Assembly: GCA_004017535.1 (NCBI GenBank)
Contig: SAJS01000006.1
Coordinates: 1 to 64,000, forward strand
Direction of reading: 5' to 3'
Origin: Mesorhizobium sp.
GTDB lineage: Bacteria; Pseudomonadota; Alphaproteobacteria; Rhizobiales; Rhizobiaceae
DNA: 64,000 nucleotides
Below, in pieces: positions 27,606-35,907 of this stretch. The notes beneath the pieces were generated by a model that was given only the letters and a program-made list of their open reading frames with translations, had not been told where the DNA came from and did not search any database. The position numbers were made by a program, and so were the translations under genes. Numbering within the stretch: position 1 is the first letter of the stretch; the number at the start of each line of letters is the position of its first letter.

Positions 27606-28135
27606 ACAAAAAGATCGAGATCTTCACCGACGGCGCCTGCTCGGGCAATCCCGGGCCGGGCGGCTGGGGCGCCGTGCTGCGCTACAACGGCGTCATCAAG
27701 GAACTGTACGGCGGCGAGGCCGAGACCACCAACAACCGCATGGAGCTGCTCGCCGCCATCACCGCGCTCAATGCGCTGAAGGAACCTTGCACGGTCGACC
27801 TTTACACCGACAGCAAATACGTCATGGACGGCATCTCCAAATGGATCCATGGCTGGAAGAAGAACGGCTGGAAGACCGGCGACAGGAAGCCGGTCAAGAA
27901 TGGCGAGCTCTGGCAGGCGCTGGATGAGGCCAACCGGCGCCACAAGGTGACCTGGTACTGGGTGAAGGGTCATGCCGGCCATCCGGAGAACGAGCGCGCC
28001 GACGAACTGGCCCGGCAAGGCATGGCGCCGTTCAAGCCGAAGCTGGCACGGCCTGCGCCGATTGCGGCAGCGCCGAAGCCGGAAGGCGCTCCGACCAGGA
28101 AACCCGCGCCCCGGCGTTCGACCCAGAGCTACTGA
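27602..28135 (+). CDS. rnhA: Ribonuclease HI
   Basis: A 177-residue RNase H that cuts RNA in RNA-DNA hybrids. The metal-binding acidic residues are all present: Asp in [16 protein letters not shown], Glu in NRMELLAAI, Asp in [12 protein letters not shown] and Asp in NERADELA, with the catalytic His in KGHAGHPEN. The C-terminal 25 residues are a Pro/Ala-rich extension beyond the usual length. It is the last gene of the ispH-thrB-rnhA run. Confidence 0.95.
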   Translation: MNKKIEIFTDGACSGNPGPGGWGAVLRYNGVIKELYGGEAETTNNRMELLAAITALNALKEPCTVDLYTDSKYVMDGISKWIHGWKKNGWKTGDRKPVKNGELWQALDEANRRHKVTWYWVKGHAGHPENERADELARQGMAPFKPKLARPAPIAAAPKPEGAPTRKPAPRRSTQSY

Positions 28136-28151
28136 CGCGAGACTTCTTTAG

Positions 28152-28628
28152 CTAACGGATCAGCAGCGCGGTCGAAAACATGCCGAGCGCGAACACCGTA
28201 TGCGCCACCAGGTTCAGCGCGCGCACCTTTGTGGGATTGGGAAGTTTTGATGCCGCCCAACCGGCGCCCATGCCCGGCGCCAGCAGGAACCATCCGGCGC
28301 CGACCGTGACGATGCCGAGGATGAAGGCGGGCAGGAAGGTCGGCGCGGCCAGCCAGCCCGCGCCGGCGAGCACGACCAGGATCACGCCGTAGAGGATGCC
28401 GACGAGGTAGTGGAAGACCCAGCCCAGCGCCTTTTCATGCGCATAGGGCGCGGCCTTGCCGATATCGTCGTGAAAGACCTTTTCGGGCAGATGCCGGACC
28501 CAGCGTCCGACCATGCCCCAATTGGGCAAGGGCTGGCCGATCGCCTTGTTGAGGATGATCGCCCAGATATCCATGAACACCGTGGCGCCGATGCCGATCG
28601 CCACCGCGCGCCAGGCGATGTCCAGCAT
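28152..28628 (-). CDS. DUF2938 family membrane protein
   Basis: A 158-residue protein with four transmembrane segments (residues about 5-25, 70-90, 95-118 and 138-157). The N-terminal block GIGATVFMDIWAIILNK and the central HEKALGWVFHYLVGILYGV match the DUF2938 family, whose function is unknown. It is convergent with rnhA, with only 16 bases between stops. No neighbour suggests a role. Confidence 0.82.
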   Translation of the reverse strand: MLDIAWRAVAIGIGATVFMDIWAIILNKAIGQPLPNWGMVGRWVRHLPEKVFHDDIGKAAPYAHEKALGWVFHYLVGILYGVILVVLAGAGWLAAPTFLPAFILGIVTVGAGWFLLAPGMGAGWAASKLPNPTKVRALNLVAHTVFALGMFSTALLIR

Positions 28629-28630
28629 CA

Positions 28631-28700
28631 GAGCATGATCCCGAACCGGAGGTCAGCGAACGCAAAAAGTGGGAACCGGTTTTCGGACAAGACCATGCTC
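28631..28700. repeat. Dispersed rhizobial palindromic element (GAGCATGATC type)
   Basis: The sequence begins GAGCATGATCCCGAACCGG and ends GGTTTTCGGACAAGACCATGCTC, forming an imperfect palindrome of about 70 bases with arms GAGCATGAT/GACCATGCTC and CCGAACCGG/CCGGTTTTCGG. From memory this is one of the commonest intergenic repeats in Mesorhizobium and Rhizobium genomes. It lies just upstream of the DUF2938 gene. Confidence 0.7.
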
Positions 28701-28749
28701 CAACAAAAAGTGAGATCAGGATGGCGGGTCAACGAAACGTCACCCTGAT

Positions 28750-29232
28750 CTAGAGCTGCTCGAGGATTTTCGCCGCGCCGCTCTCGTCGACGCCCGGCTT
28801 GGTTTCGACATTGAGCGCGGCGACCTTGCCGTCGTCGACGATCATCGAGAAGCGCTTCGAGCGCAGGCCCATGCCGGCCGCGGAAAGATCGTTGTCGAGC
28901 CCGACCGACTTGGCGAAATCGCCGCTGCCGTCGGCTAGGTAGAGGATCTTGCCTTCGCCGCCGGTGAAGTGCGCCCAGGCGCCCATGACGTGGACGTCGT
29001 TGACCGAAACCACGGCGATCGTATCGACGCCGCGCGCCAGGATGGCGTCATGGTTCTCCAGATAGCCGGGCAGGTGGTTGTTGCTGCAGGTCGGCGTGAA
29101 AGCGCCGGGAACGCCGAACAGCACCACCTTCTTGCCGGCGAAGATCTCGTCGCCGGTGATCGGCTTGGCGCCGTCGGCGGTCATCACCTTGAAGGTCGAT
29201 GCGGGCAGTTTTTCGCCAACCGAAATGGTCAT
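28750..29232 (-). CDS. Peroxiredoxin (Prx5-like, glutaredoxin/thioredoxin-dependent)
   Basis: A 160-residue thiol peroxidase of the Prx5 type. The peroxidatic Cys lies in GVPGAFTPTCSNNHLPGYL. The family blocks KKVVLFGVPG, VDTIAVVSVNDVHVMGAW and GLRSKRFSMIVDDG are clear. It reduces hydrogen peroxide and alkyl peroxides, using a thiol partner. The start at 29232 has AGGA upstream, and the longer frame at 29298 lacks family similarity. It is a monocistronic unit on the minus strand. Confidence 0.93.
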   Translation of the reverse strand: MTISVGEKLPASTFKVMTADGAKPITGDEIFAGKKVVLFGVPGAFTPTCSNNHLPGYLENHDAILARGVDTIAVVSVNDVHVMGAWAHFTGGEGKILYLADGSGDFAKSVGLDNDLSAAGMGLRSKRFSMIVDDGKVAALNVETKPGVDESGAAKILEQL

Positions 29233-29317
29233 GGGTTCCTCGCTTGCCAGATGGGGAAGATCGACGCCTTCGATATCGGACCGGACGGCTTCCCGCAACC
29301 ATTGCGATAATGCTGGA

Positions 29318-30124
29318 TCAAGGGAAAGGCAGCAGCCCGTCGACCGAGCCCTCGGCGCTGGTCAGCGTGTAATACAGCCCGCCATCGCTCGGCGTGGCCG
29401 ACGGCCGGTCGAGGATCGGCACGGTGAAGACGAGCTTGCCGTCCTTCTGGCTGCGCACCGGCGCGCCGAACATGTAGTCGCGCTCGCCGGCGATGAAGAA
29501 GTCGACGGATTCCGGATCGCCCGGCGACTGCGCTTGGACGACAAGGGTTTCGTGGTCGCCGGGCAGCACGTTGATGCCGAAATCGGGCCGGGCCGGGGAG
29601 GGCAGCGTCGCAAGCGCGGTTTTGACCAATGCGGCGTCGGTTGCGTTGTCGGGATCGGAACCGGGATCGACGCTGAGCCGGGTCTGCACCGGAATGCAGA
29701 TTGTCTCGCAGATGCCGAGGAAGACATGGGCGTCGATCGTCGCTGGTTGGCCGGGCGAAGACACCGTGAAGGTCACCGGCAGCGACACCGGACGGTCATA
29801 GCCGGCCCATTTGCCGTAGCCGTCGTCATGACGCTGCGGCGGCGGGAACGACAATTGCGCGTCGGCGATGTTGGTGCTGCCGGATACGTCGAGCTGCGGC
29901 GGCACGCCGGCATCGCCGGGATCCCGCCAATAGGTCTTCCAGCCAGGCTTCAGCGCGATGTCGAGCACGCCGCGGATCTTGCCGGCCTCGTCGGGCTTGC
30001 CGGTGGTCACCAGCCGAACCTTGCCGCCCTCCGAATTGTACCAGATCGAGGAAGAGGCCTCGGCCGGGAGGCCCGTAGCCCATCCGAAAACGACGCCGAG
30101 AACCAGTATTTTCATGTATCGCAT
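29318..30124 (-). CDS. Exported DsbD N-terminal-like (thiol-disulfide interchange) protein
   Basis: A 268-residue periplasmic protein with a signal peptide (MRYMKILVLGVVFGWATGLPAEA). It has the immunoglobulin-like DsbD-alpha fold pattern: LKPGWKTYWRDPGDAGVPPQLD, then VFLGICETICIPVQ with a C-x3-C pair. It lacks the membrane and thioredoxin domains of full DsbD, so it may hand electrons to a periplasmic partner. The start at 30124 is preferred over an upstream GTG/ATG region; ATG 30115 is another option. It diverges from the YqgE gene. Confidence 0.82.
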   Translation of the reverse strand: MRYMKILVLGVVFGWATGLPAEASSSIWYNSEGGKVRLVTTGKPDEAGKIRGVLDIALKPGWKTYWRDPGDAGVPPQLDVSGSTNIADAQLSFPPPQRHDDGYGKWAGYDRPVSLPVTFTVSSPGQPATIDAHVFLGICETICIPVQTRLSVDPGSDPDNATDAALVKTALATLPSPARPDFGINVLPGDHETLVVQAQSPGDPESVDFFIAGERDYMFGAPVRSQKDGKLVFTVPILDRPSATPSDGGLYYTLTSAEGSVDGLLPFP

Positions 30125-30249
30125 GCGGTGATTTGACCGTCCGTTCTTGGCCGTGCAATGGCCTGGTCGCTCACCCGATATCATATTTGCGTTACATCGG
30201 GGGCTGACACCATCTTTTCGGCGCTGCCGAAACGCGTTACGCTCAAGCC

Positions 30250-30858
30250 ATGGACTTGCTGCGCCACAAGAAGGCGACCGCCGGACGCGGTTTCCTTGAC
30301 GACCAGTTCCTGATTGCCATGCCTGGCATGAAGGACGATCGCTTCGCGCGCTCCGTCATCTATATCTGCGCTCACAGCGATGAGGGCGCGATGGGCCTGA
30401 TCATCAACCAGACGCAGCAGATGTTGTTCCCGGATCTTCTGGTGCAACTCGGCATCATGAACGAGCAGGAAGCGATCCGACTGCCGGCGCATACGCGCGA
30501 TTTCGTCGTGCGTAATGGCGGGCCGGTCGACCGCAGCCGCGGCTTCGTGCTGCACTCCGGCGACTATCGCGTGGAATCCTCGCTCAACGTCTCCGACGAC
30601 ATCTGTCTGACCGCTACCGTCGACATTCTGCGTGCCATCTCCACGGGGCGCGGCCCCCGCCATGCGCTGATGGCTCTCGGCTATTCCGGCTGGGGCGCCG
30701 GCCAGCTCGAAACCGAGATCGCCGAGAATGGCTGGCTTACCTGTCCGGCGACGCAGGAACTCCTGTTCGACGCCGACATCGAGCGCAAATACGACCGCAT
30801 CCTGGCCTCGATCGGCATCGACCTGGCGCATTTGAGCGCTGCTGCCGGCCACGCCTAA
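30250..30858 (+). CDS. YqgE/AlgH (UPF0301) family protein
   Basis: A 202-residue protein matching UPF0301: [22 protein letters not shown] near the N terminus, then [25 protein letters not shown] and [15 protein letters not shown]. The biochemical role is unknown; AlgH was once linked to alginate regulation in Pseudomonas. It is a single gene in the divergent pair with the DsbD-like gene. Confidence 0.92.
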   Translation: MDLLRHKKATAGRGFLDDQFLIAMPGMKDDRFARSVIYICAHSDEGAMGLIINQTQQMLFPDLLVQLGIMNEQEAIRLPAHTRDFVVRNGGPVDRSRGFVLHSGDYRVESSLNVSDDICLTATVDILRAISTGRGPRHALMALGYSGWGAGQLETEIAENGWLTCPATQELLFDADIERKYDRILASIGIDLAHLSAAAGHA

Positions 30859-30879
30859 GCGCTTTCGTCATCCCTAGGG

Positions 30880-31030
30880 CGGAGCAAGGAGCGAAGCGAC
30901 GCGCGCAGACCCTGGGATCTTATGCCGTTACATCCGGCATAGGGCGCAGCGGTGCAGAATTCCACCGTTTCAATACATTAACGTCACGTCATGGATCCTC
31001 GGGTCAAGCCCGAGGATGACGAAGCGATGG
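30880..31030. repeat. Dispersed rhizobial intergenic repeat, copy 2
   Basis: This non-coding stretch after the YqgE gene contains GCGGTGCAGAATTCC (30949-30963) and ATGGATCCTCGGGTCAAGCCC with GAGGATGACGA (30991-31022), blocks shared with copy 1 near base 94. A CTCGGGTCAAGCCCGAG inverted repeat is embedded. The upstream part adds an arm GAGCGAAGCGACGCGCGCAG that is complementary in style to the copy-1 loop. It has no coding potential that I can support. Confidence 0.65.
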
Positions 31031-31096
31031 ATGTCACGGCGAGTGGCAGAGGGCCTTGCCACTCCATCGGAACGACAGGCCGCATCAGGCGTGCCT

Positions 31097-33985
31097 CTAA
31101 GCCTGGGTCAGCGGATACTGCTCCCTCAACGTCTTCAGCACCTGGTCGCCGGGCATCGGCGCGCCGAACATGAAGCTCTGGACATATTCGCAGCCCATCT
31201 GGCGCAGCTCCAGCGCGTCGCTTTCATCCGAAATGCCTTCGGCCACGACCGAGAGCCCGAGCTCATGGGCCATGTTGACCATGGATTTGAGCAGCACGGC
31301 GCGCTTCGGTGTGGCGTCGTCAACAAAACTCTTGTCGATCTTGATCGTGTCGAAGGGGAAGCGCGTCAGGTAGGAGAGCGAGGAATAGCCGGTGCCGAAA
31401 TCGTCGAGCGACAGCCCGATGCCGAGCTGTTTCAGCTTGGTCAGCACATGCGCGGTCTGTTCCGGGTTGTCCATCACCAACGACTCCGTGAGCTCGAGCC
31501 GAAAGCAGCGCGGCTTCAGATTGGCCCGCGCGATGACGGAGCGGACGTCGCTCACCAGATCGCGGCGGATCAGCTGGCGGCTGGAGAGGTTGACCGACAC
31601 CGACAGCGGCGCGTCGCCGATCTGCTTCTGCCAGCCCGCGAGGTCCTCGGCCGCCTGCTGCATTGCGAACAGGCCAAGCTGCACGATCAGCCCGCAATTC
31701 TCGGCCACCGGGATGAAGTCTCCCGGCGGGATCATGCCGCGGCGCGGGTGGTCCCACCGCAGCAGCGCCTCGAAGCCGGCGACGCTGCCGTCCTCCAGCC
31801 GCACGATCGGCTGGTAGGCAAGCGTGAACTCGCGCCGCTCGATGGCGCGGCGAAGGTCGGATTCGAATTGCAGCCGATCGGTGCCGACGGTGCGGAAGGC
31901 AGGCCGGAACGGCTCGATCCTGTCGCCGCCGAAACGCTTGGCCTGGTGCATGGCAAGCTCGGCGTCCTTAACCATGTCCTCGGCGGAGGTCTGCGCCGTC
32001 GTCCAGGTGATCAGGCCGATCGAGGCGGTGAGCACGATCTCGCGCTTGGCGAAGGTGATCGGGTTGTTGATCGCGTGCTTGATGGCGTCGGCCATGGCCG
32101 CGATGCGGGCAGGGTCCTGCTCGGAAAGCAGCATCAGCGCGAACTGGTCGCCGGCAAAGCGCGACAGCGAATCCTTCGGCTTCAACAGCCGGTGCAGCCG
32201 GCGCGCGACAGTGAGCAGAATGGTGTCGCCGGCGGAAATGCCAAGACCGTCATTGACCTGCTTGAAGCGGTCGATGTCGATGATGAAGACCGTCGGGCGC
32301 ACCTTGTCCTCGGTGCGAGCGATCGAGATGATCGCCTCCAGCCGGTTCATGAACAATTCCCGGTTCGGCAGGCCGGTGAGGTTGTCGTGCACGGCATCGT
32401 GCAGCAGCCTTTCCTCGGATTTCTTCTGCTCGGTGACGTCGACCATGGTGCCGACGCAGCGGATCACCTCGCCGTCGGAGCCGATCACCGGGCGGGCGCG
32501 CAGCGAGAACCAGTGGTAGTGGCCGTCGGCCCCGCGCAGGCGGAAATTCTGCGCCACCTTGCCGCGGCGGTGCTCCAGCACCACGTCAAGCGTGGTGCGG
32601 AACGTGTCGCGGTCGTCGGCATGCAGCACCGGCAGCCAGTTGCGGGCTGCACCGCCAAGGCTGTTGGGCGCCAGGCCGAGCTGCAGGCTGATGTCCGGCT
32701 TGGTCACCACGCGGTCGCGCAGCACGTCCCAGTCCCAGACGATGTCGCCCGAGCCTGCCACCGCCAACGCTTGGCGCTCGAGATCAGAGAACAGGCCCTG
32801 GTGCAGCGCGCCGCCTGCAAAGGCATGCTGCATGACGGTGAAGCCGATCAAGAGGATAATCAGGATCAGCCCCCCGCCCAGCGCCGGCTGCGCGATGTCG
32901 TTGTCCAGCATGCCGGTGATCGCCATCCACGACCCGCATAGCCAGAGCAGCACCATCACCCAGCTCGGCACAAGCATGATGGCGCGGTCATAGCCGCGGA
33001 TGCCGAGGAAGATGATGAGGCCCAGGCCGGTGAGCGCGGTGGCGGCGAAGGAGATGCGGGCGATGCCGGCGGCGACCGCGGGATCGACAATGGCGACGCC
33101 CGCGATCAGAAGCAGCCCGAGGATCCAGACCAGCGCGCCGTAACTGAAATGGCCATGCCACCGGTTGAGGTTGAGATAGGCGAACAGGAACACCACGAAG
33201 GTTCCGGCAAGCGCCACCTCCGTGCTGGCTCGCCATATCTGCTCGTTGCCGGGCGATATCTCGATGATCTTGTTGAGGAAGCCGAAGTCGACGCAGATAT
33301 AGGCCAGCACCGCCCAGGCGAGCGCCGCGGTCGCCGGAAACATCGAGGTTCCCTTGACCACGAACAGGATCGTCAGGAACAACGCCAGAAGGCCTGAGAT
33401 GCCGATGACGATGCCGCGGAACAGCGTGTAGGAATTGACCGAGTCCTTGTAGGAATCCGGCTCCCAGAGATAGACCTGCGGCAGTTTCGGCGAGGCGAGC
33501 TCGGCGATGAAGGTCACCACCGTTCCGGGGTTCAGCGTCACGCGGAACACGTCGGCGTCGGGGCTTGTCTGGCGGTCGAGCGCGAAGCCCTCGCTGGGCG
33601 TGATCGCGGCGATGCGCGTCGAGCCGAGGTCGGGCCAGAAGATGCCGGAGTTCACCAGGCGGAAATGCGGCGCGACGATCAGCCGGTCGAGCTGCTGGTC
33701 GGTAGTATTGGCCAGCGCGAAGACGGCCCAGTCGCCGCTCGAACGAGCGTCATTGGCCTCCACCTCAATGCGCCGCACGATGCCGTCGGGGCCTGGCGCG
33801 GTCGAGACCTGGAAGTTCTCGCCCTGGTTCCGGTAGATTTGCACGGCGCCGGAAAGGTCAAGCGCCTTGTCGTCTCGCGCGATCTTGATGGGCTCGACCG
33901 CGAAAGCCGGCATGGCCGCAAAAAACGTGACGACGACCGCCAGGATAAGGGCGAACAGCGACGCTAATCGCGAAAAATTCGTCAC
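31097..33985 (-). CDS. Membrane GGDEF/EAL protein (probable c-di-GMP phosphodiesterase, degenerate GGDEF)
   Basis: A 962-residue protein. A signal segment precedes a periplasmic 7TMR-DISM-like sensor domain (residues about 30-200), seven to eight helices (about 200-400), a PAS domain (about 405-535), GGDEF (about 540-700) and EAL (about 710-955). The GGDEF motif is AGDQF and the upstream inhibitory RxxD is absent, so cyclase activity is doubtful. The EAL domain keeps FEALLRW, ELTESLVMDN, LDDFGTGYSSL, IKIDKSF and VAEGI, and so should hydrolyse c-di-GMP. The start is GTG at 33985, two bases after the GNAT stop, which suggests coupling. Confidence 0.92.
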   Translation of the reverse strand: MTNFSRLASLFALILAVVVTFFAAMPAFAVEPIKIARDDKALDLSGAVQIYRNQGENFQVSTAPGPDGIVRRIEVEANDARSSGDWAVFALANTTDQQLDRLIVAPHFRLVNSGIFWPDLGSTRIAAITPSEGFALDRQTSPDADVFRVTLNPGTVVTFIAELASPKLPQVYLWEPDSYKDSVNSYTLFRGIVIGISGLLALFLTILFVVKGTSMFPATAALAWAVLAYICVDFGFLNKIIEISPGNEQIWRASTEVALAGTFVVFLFAYLNLNRWHGHFSYGALVWILGLLLIAGVAIVDPAVAAGIARISFAATALTGLGLIIFLGIRGYDRAIMLVPSWVMVLLWLCGSWMAITGMLDNDIAQPALGGGLILIILLIGFTVMQHAFAGGALHQGLFSDLERQALAVAGSGDIVWDWDVLRDRVVTKPDISLQLGLAPNSLGGAARNWLPVLHADDRDTFRTTLDVVLEHRRGKVAQNFRLRGADGHYHWFSLRARPVIGSDGEVIRCVGTMVDVTEQKKSEERLLHDAVHDNLTGLPNRELFMNRLEAIISIARTEDKVRPTVFIIDIDRFKQVNDGLGISAGDTILLTVARRLHRLLKPKDSLSRFAGDQFALMLLSEQDPARIAAMADAIKHAINNPITFAKREIVLTASIGLITWTTAQTSAEDMVKDAELAMHQAKRFGGDRIEPFRPAFRTVGTDRLQFESDLRRAIERREFTLAYQPIVRLEDGSVAGFEALLRWDHPRRGMIPPGDFIPVAENCGLIVQLGLFAMQQAAEDLAGWQKQIGDAPLSVSVNLSSRQLIRRDLVSDVRSVIARANLKPRCFRLELTESLVMDNPEQTAHVLTKLKQLGIGLSLDDFGTGYSSLSYLTRFPFDTIKIDKSFVDDATPKRAVLLKSMVNMAHELGLSVVAEGISDESDALELRQMGCEYVQSFMFGAPMPGDQVLKTLREQYPLTQA

Positions 33986-33987
33986 AT

Positions 33988-34584
33988 TCAGCCCTTCGTT
34001 CCATCACCCGGCGGATCGTCCGCGATCCGGGCGTAGAGGTAGTGATCCTGCCAGATGCCGTTGATCCTTAGATAGGATCGGAGAAGTCCTTCGCGCCGGA
34101 ATCCGGCTTTTTCAAGCACGCGGATCGACCGGGCGTTTTCGGGAATACAGGCAGCCTCGATCCGGTGCAATCTCAGCGTATCGAAGGCGAAGCGCGACAC
34201 CAGCTTGACCGCCTCGGTCATCAGGCCGCGGCTGCCGAAGCGTTCGCCGATCCAGTATCCGATATGGCCGCTCTGCGCTACGCCATGGCGGATGTTGCCG
34301 AGCGTGATGCCGCCGGCAAGCTTGCCGCTCGATTTCTCGAAGATGAAGAAAGCGATGGCCGTGCCCTGCGCGTAATCCTCGCGGTATCGGCTGATGCGCA
34401 GCCGCCAGGCGGTGCGGTCGAGCTCGTCTGGCTGCCAACGCGGCTCCCAGGGCTCGAGGAAGGAGCGGCTTTCGCCGCGCACCGTCGACCATTCGCGGTA
34501 GTCATTGGTCAGCGGCACGCGCAGCGTGACCTTTTCGCCCTTCAGTGCCGGCAGGTCGCGGCGAAAGAAAGGGAGTGCGAACAC
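33988..34584 (-). CDS. GNAT family N-acetyltransferase (RimJ/RimL-like)
   Basis: A 198-residue acetyltransferase. The N-terminal PALKGEKVTLRVPLTNDY and WEPRW, the acetyl-CoA region IGYWIGERFGSRGLMTEAVKL and the C-terminal HRIEAACIPENARSIRVLEKAGF are typical of RimJ/RimL-type N-terminal or small-molecule acetyltransferases. The start at GTG 34584 (V/M-FALPFFRRDLP) is proposed; the longer frame from 34671 overlaps the upstream gene and is Arg-rich. It is flanked by an M16 peptidase gene and a GGDEF/EAL gene on the same strand. Confidence 0.88.
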   Translation of the reverse strand: MFALPFFRRDLPALKGEKVTLRVPLTNDYREWSTVRGESRSFLEPWEPRWQPDELDRTAWRLRISRYREDYAQGTAIAFFIFEKSSGKLAGGITLGNIRHGVAQSGHIGYWIGERFGSRGLMTEAVKLVSRFAFDTLRLHRIEAACIPENARSIRVLEKAGFRREGLLRSYLRINGIWQDHYLYARIADDPPGDGTKG

Positions 34585-34600
34585 GGCTCTGGAACGGAGG

Positions 34601-35893
34601 CTAGACGGCGAGCCGGCGGGCCGTCGTCTGCGGACCCGCAAGCGATTCGAGGATCGCCTCGTAAGGCGCAAGCGTGCCCACCGGGCCGACGGCGGTGAGC
34701 GTCGGCTTGGTCGAGAACAGCCGCGAGGAAAGATCGGTCAGCCGCTCGACGGTCAGCGCCGAAAGCCGCTCCATCAACTCCTCCTTGGCGATCGGCCGTC
34801 CGAACAGGAGCATCTGCCTGGCGATCTGAGATGCGCGGCTGGCCGGGCTTTCGGCCGACATGATAAGGCCGGCGCGATATTGCGCGCGCGCCCGGTCGAG
34901 CTCTTCCTGCTGGATGCTTTCGCCGGCCTTCTGCAACTCGTCGATGATCACGGGCACCAGCTTGGCGATGTCGCTCTGCCCGGTCGCGGCATGCACGCCA
35001 AAGATGCCGGTATCGGAAAAACCCCAGTGGAAGGCATAGACCGAGTAGCAGAGGCCGCGCTTCTCGCGCACTTCCTGGAACAGCCTCGACGACATGCCGC
35101 CGCCCAGGATCATCGACAGCACCTGCGAGGCGTAGAAGTCGCGCACATGATAGGCGCGGCCTTCGAAGCCGAGCACGATCTGCGCATCCATCAGGTCGCG
35201 GTCCTCGCGGAAGTCGCCGCCGACATATTGCGCATATTGCGGGATATTGCCCGCCGCCTTGGCGCGAAAGCCGCCGAGCTTCTTCTCGACCTCGCGCACG
35301 AAATTGTCGTGCTTGATGTCGCCGGCCGCTACGAGCACCATGCGCTCGGCGTCGTATTGCCGCTCGATGAAGTCGTGCAACTGTCCGGAAGTGAAGGACT
35401 TGACCGTCTCCGGCGTGCCCAGGATCGAGCGGCCGATGGTCTGATGGCGGAAGGCGGTTTCGGTGAAGCGGTCGAAGACGATGTCGTCGGGCGTGTCGTG
35501 CGCGGCGCCGATTTCCTGCAGGATCACATGCTGCTCGCGCTCCAGCTCGTCGGGATCGAATTCGGATTCCTGCAGGATGTCGGCCAGGATATCGACCGCC
35601 AGCGGCACGTCGTCGGAAAGCACCCTGGCATAGTAGGAGGTCGTCTCGACGCTGGTGGCGGCGTTGATCTCTCCGCCGACATTCTCGATTTCCGAGGCGA
35701 TCTCGAAGGCGCTGCGGCGCTTCGTGCCCTTGAACGCCATGTGCTCGAGCAGATGGGCCATGCCATGCTCTTCGTCGCGCTCGTTGCGGGCGCCGGACTT
35801 GACCCAGGCCCCTAGGGCAACCGATTCGATGCTTGGAAGGGTTTCGGTGGCGACTGTCAGGCCGTTCGACAGACGGCTTACCTCAACACCCAT
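34601..35893 (-). CDS. M16 family zinc peptidase (processing-peptidase-like)
   Basis: A 430-residue inverzincin. The zinc motif HxxEH lies in HLLEHMAFKGTKRRSAFEI (residues about 50-70), with the distal Glu in REQHVILQEIGA. The N terminus VEVSRLSNGLTVATETLPSIESVALGAWV is characteristic of bacterial homologues of mitochondrial processing peptidase beta. The start at 35893 gives the common length. thrC ends 14 bases upstream and the GNAT gene starts 16 bases downstream, a conserved rhizobial order. Confidence 0.94.
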   Translation of the reverse strand: MGVEVSRLSNGLTVATETLPSIESVALGAWVKSGARNERDEEHGMAHLLEHMAFKGTKRRSAFEIASEIENVGGEINAATSVETTSYYARVLSDDVPLAVDILADILQESEFDPDELEREQHVILQEIGAAHDTPDDIVFDRFTETAFRHQTIGRSILGTPETVKSFTSGQLHDFIERQYDAERMVLVAAGDIKHDNFVREVEKKLGGFRAKAAGNIPQYAQYVGGDFREDRDLMDAQIVLGFEGRAYHVRDFYASQVLSMILGGGMSSRLFQEVREKRGLCYSVYAFHWGFSDTGIFGVHAATGQSDIAKLVPVIIDELQKAGESIQQEELDRARAQYRAGLIMSAESPASRASQIARQMLLFGRPIAKEELMERLSALTVERLTDLSSRLFSTKPTLTAVGPVGTLAPYEAILESLAGPQTTARRLAV

Positions 35894-35907
35894 ATGGCAA
35901 GTACTCC

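Noticed and set aside
31016-32941. 641-residue plus-strand frame opposite the GGDEF/EAL gene
   Set aside because: The minus strand carries intact EAL motifs. This frame has shadow composition and begins in an intergenic repeat.
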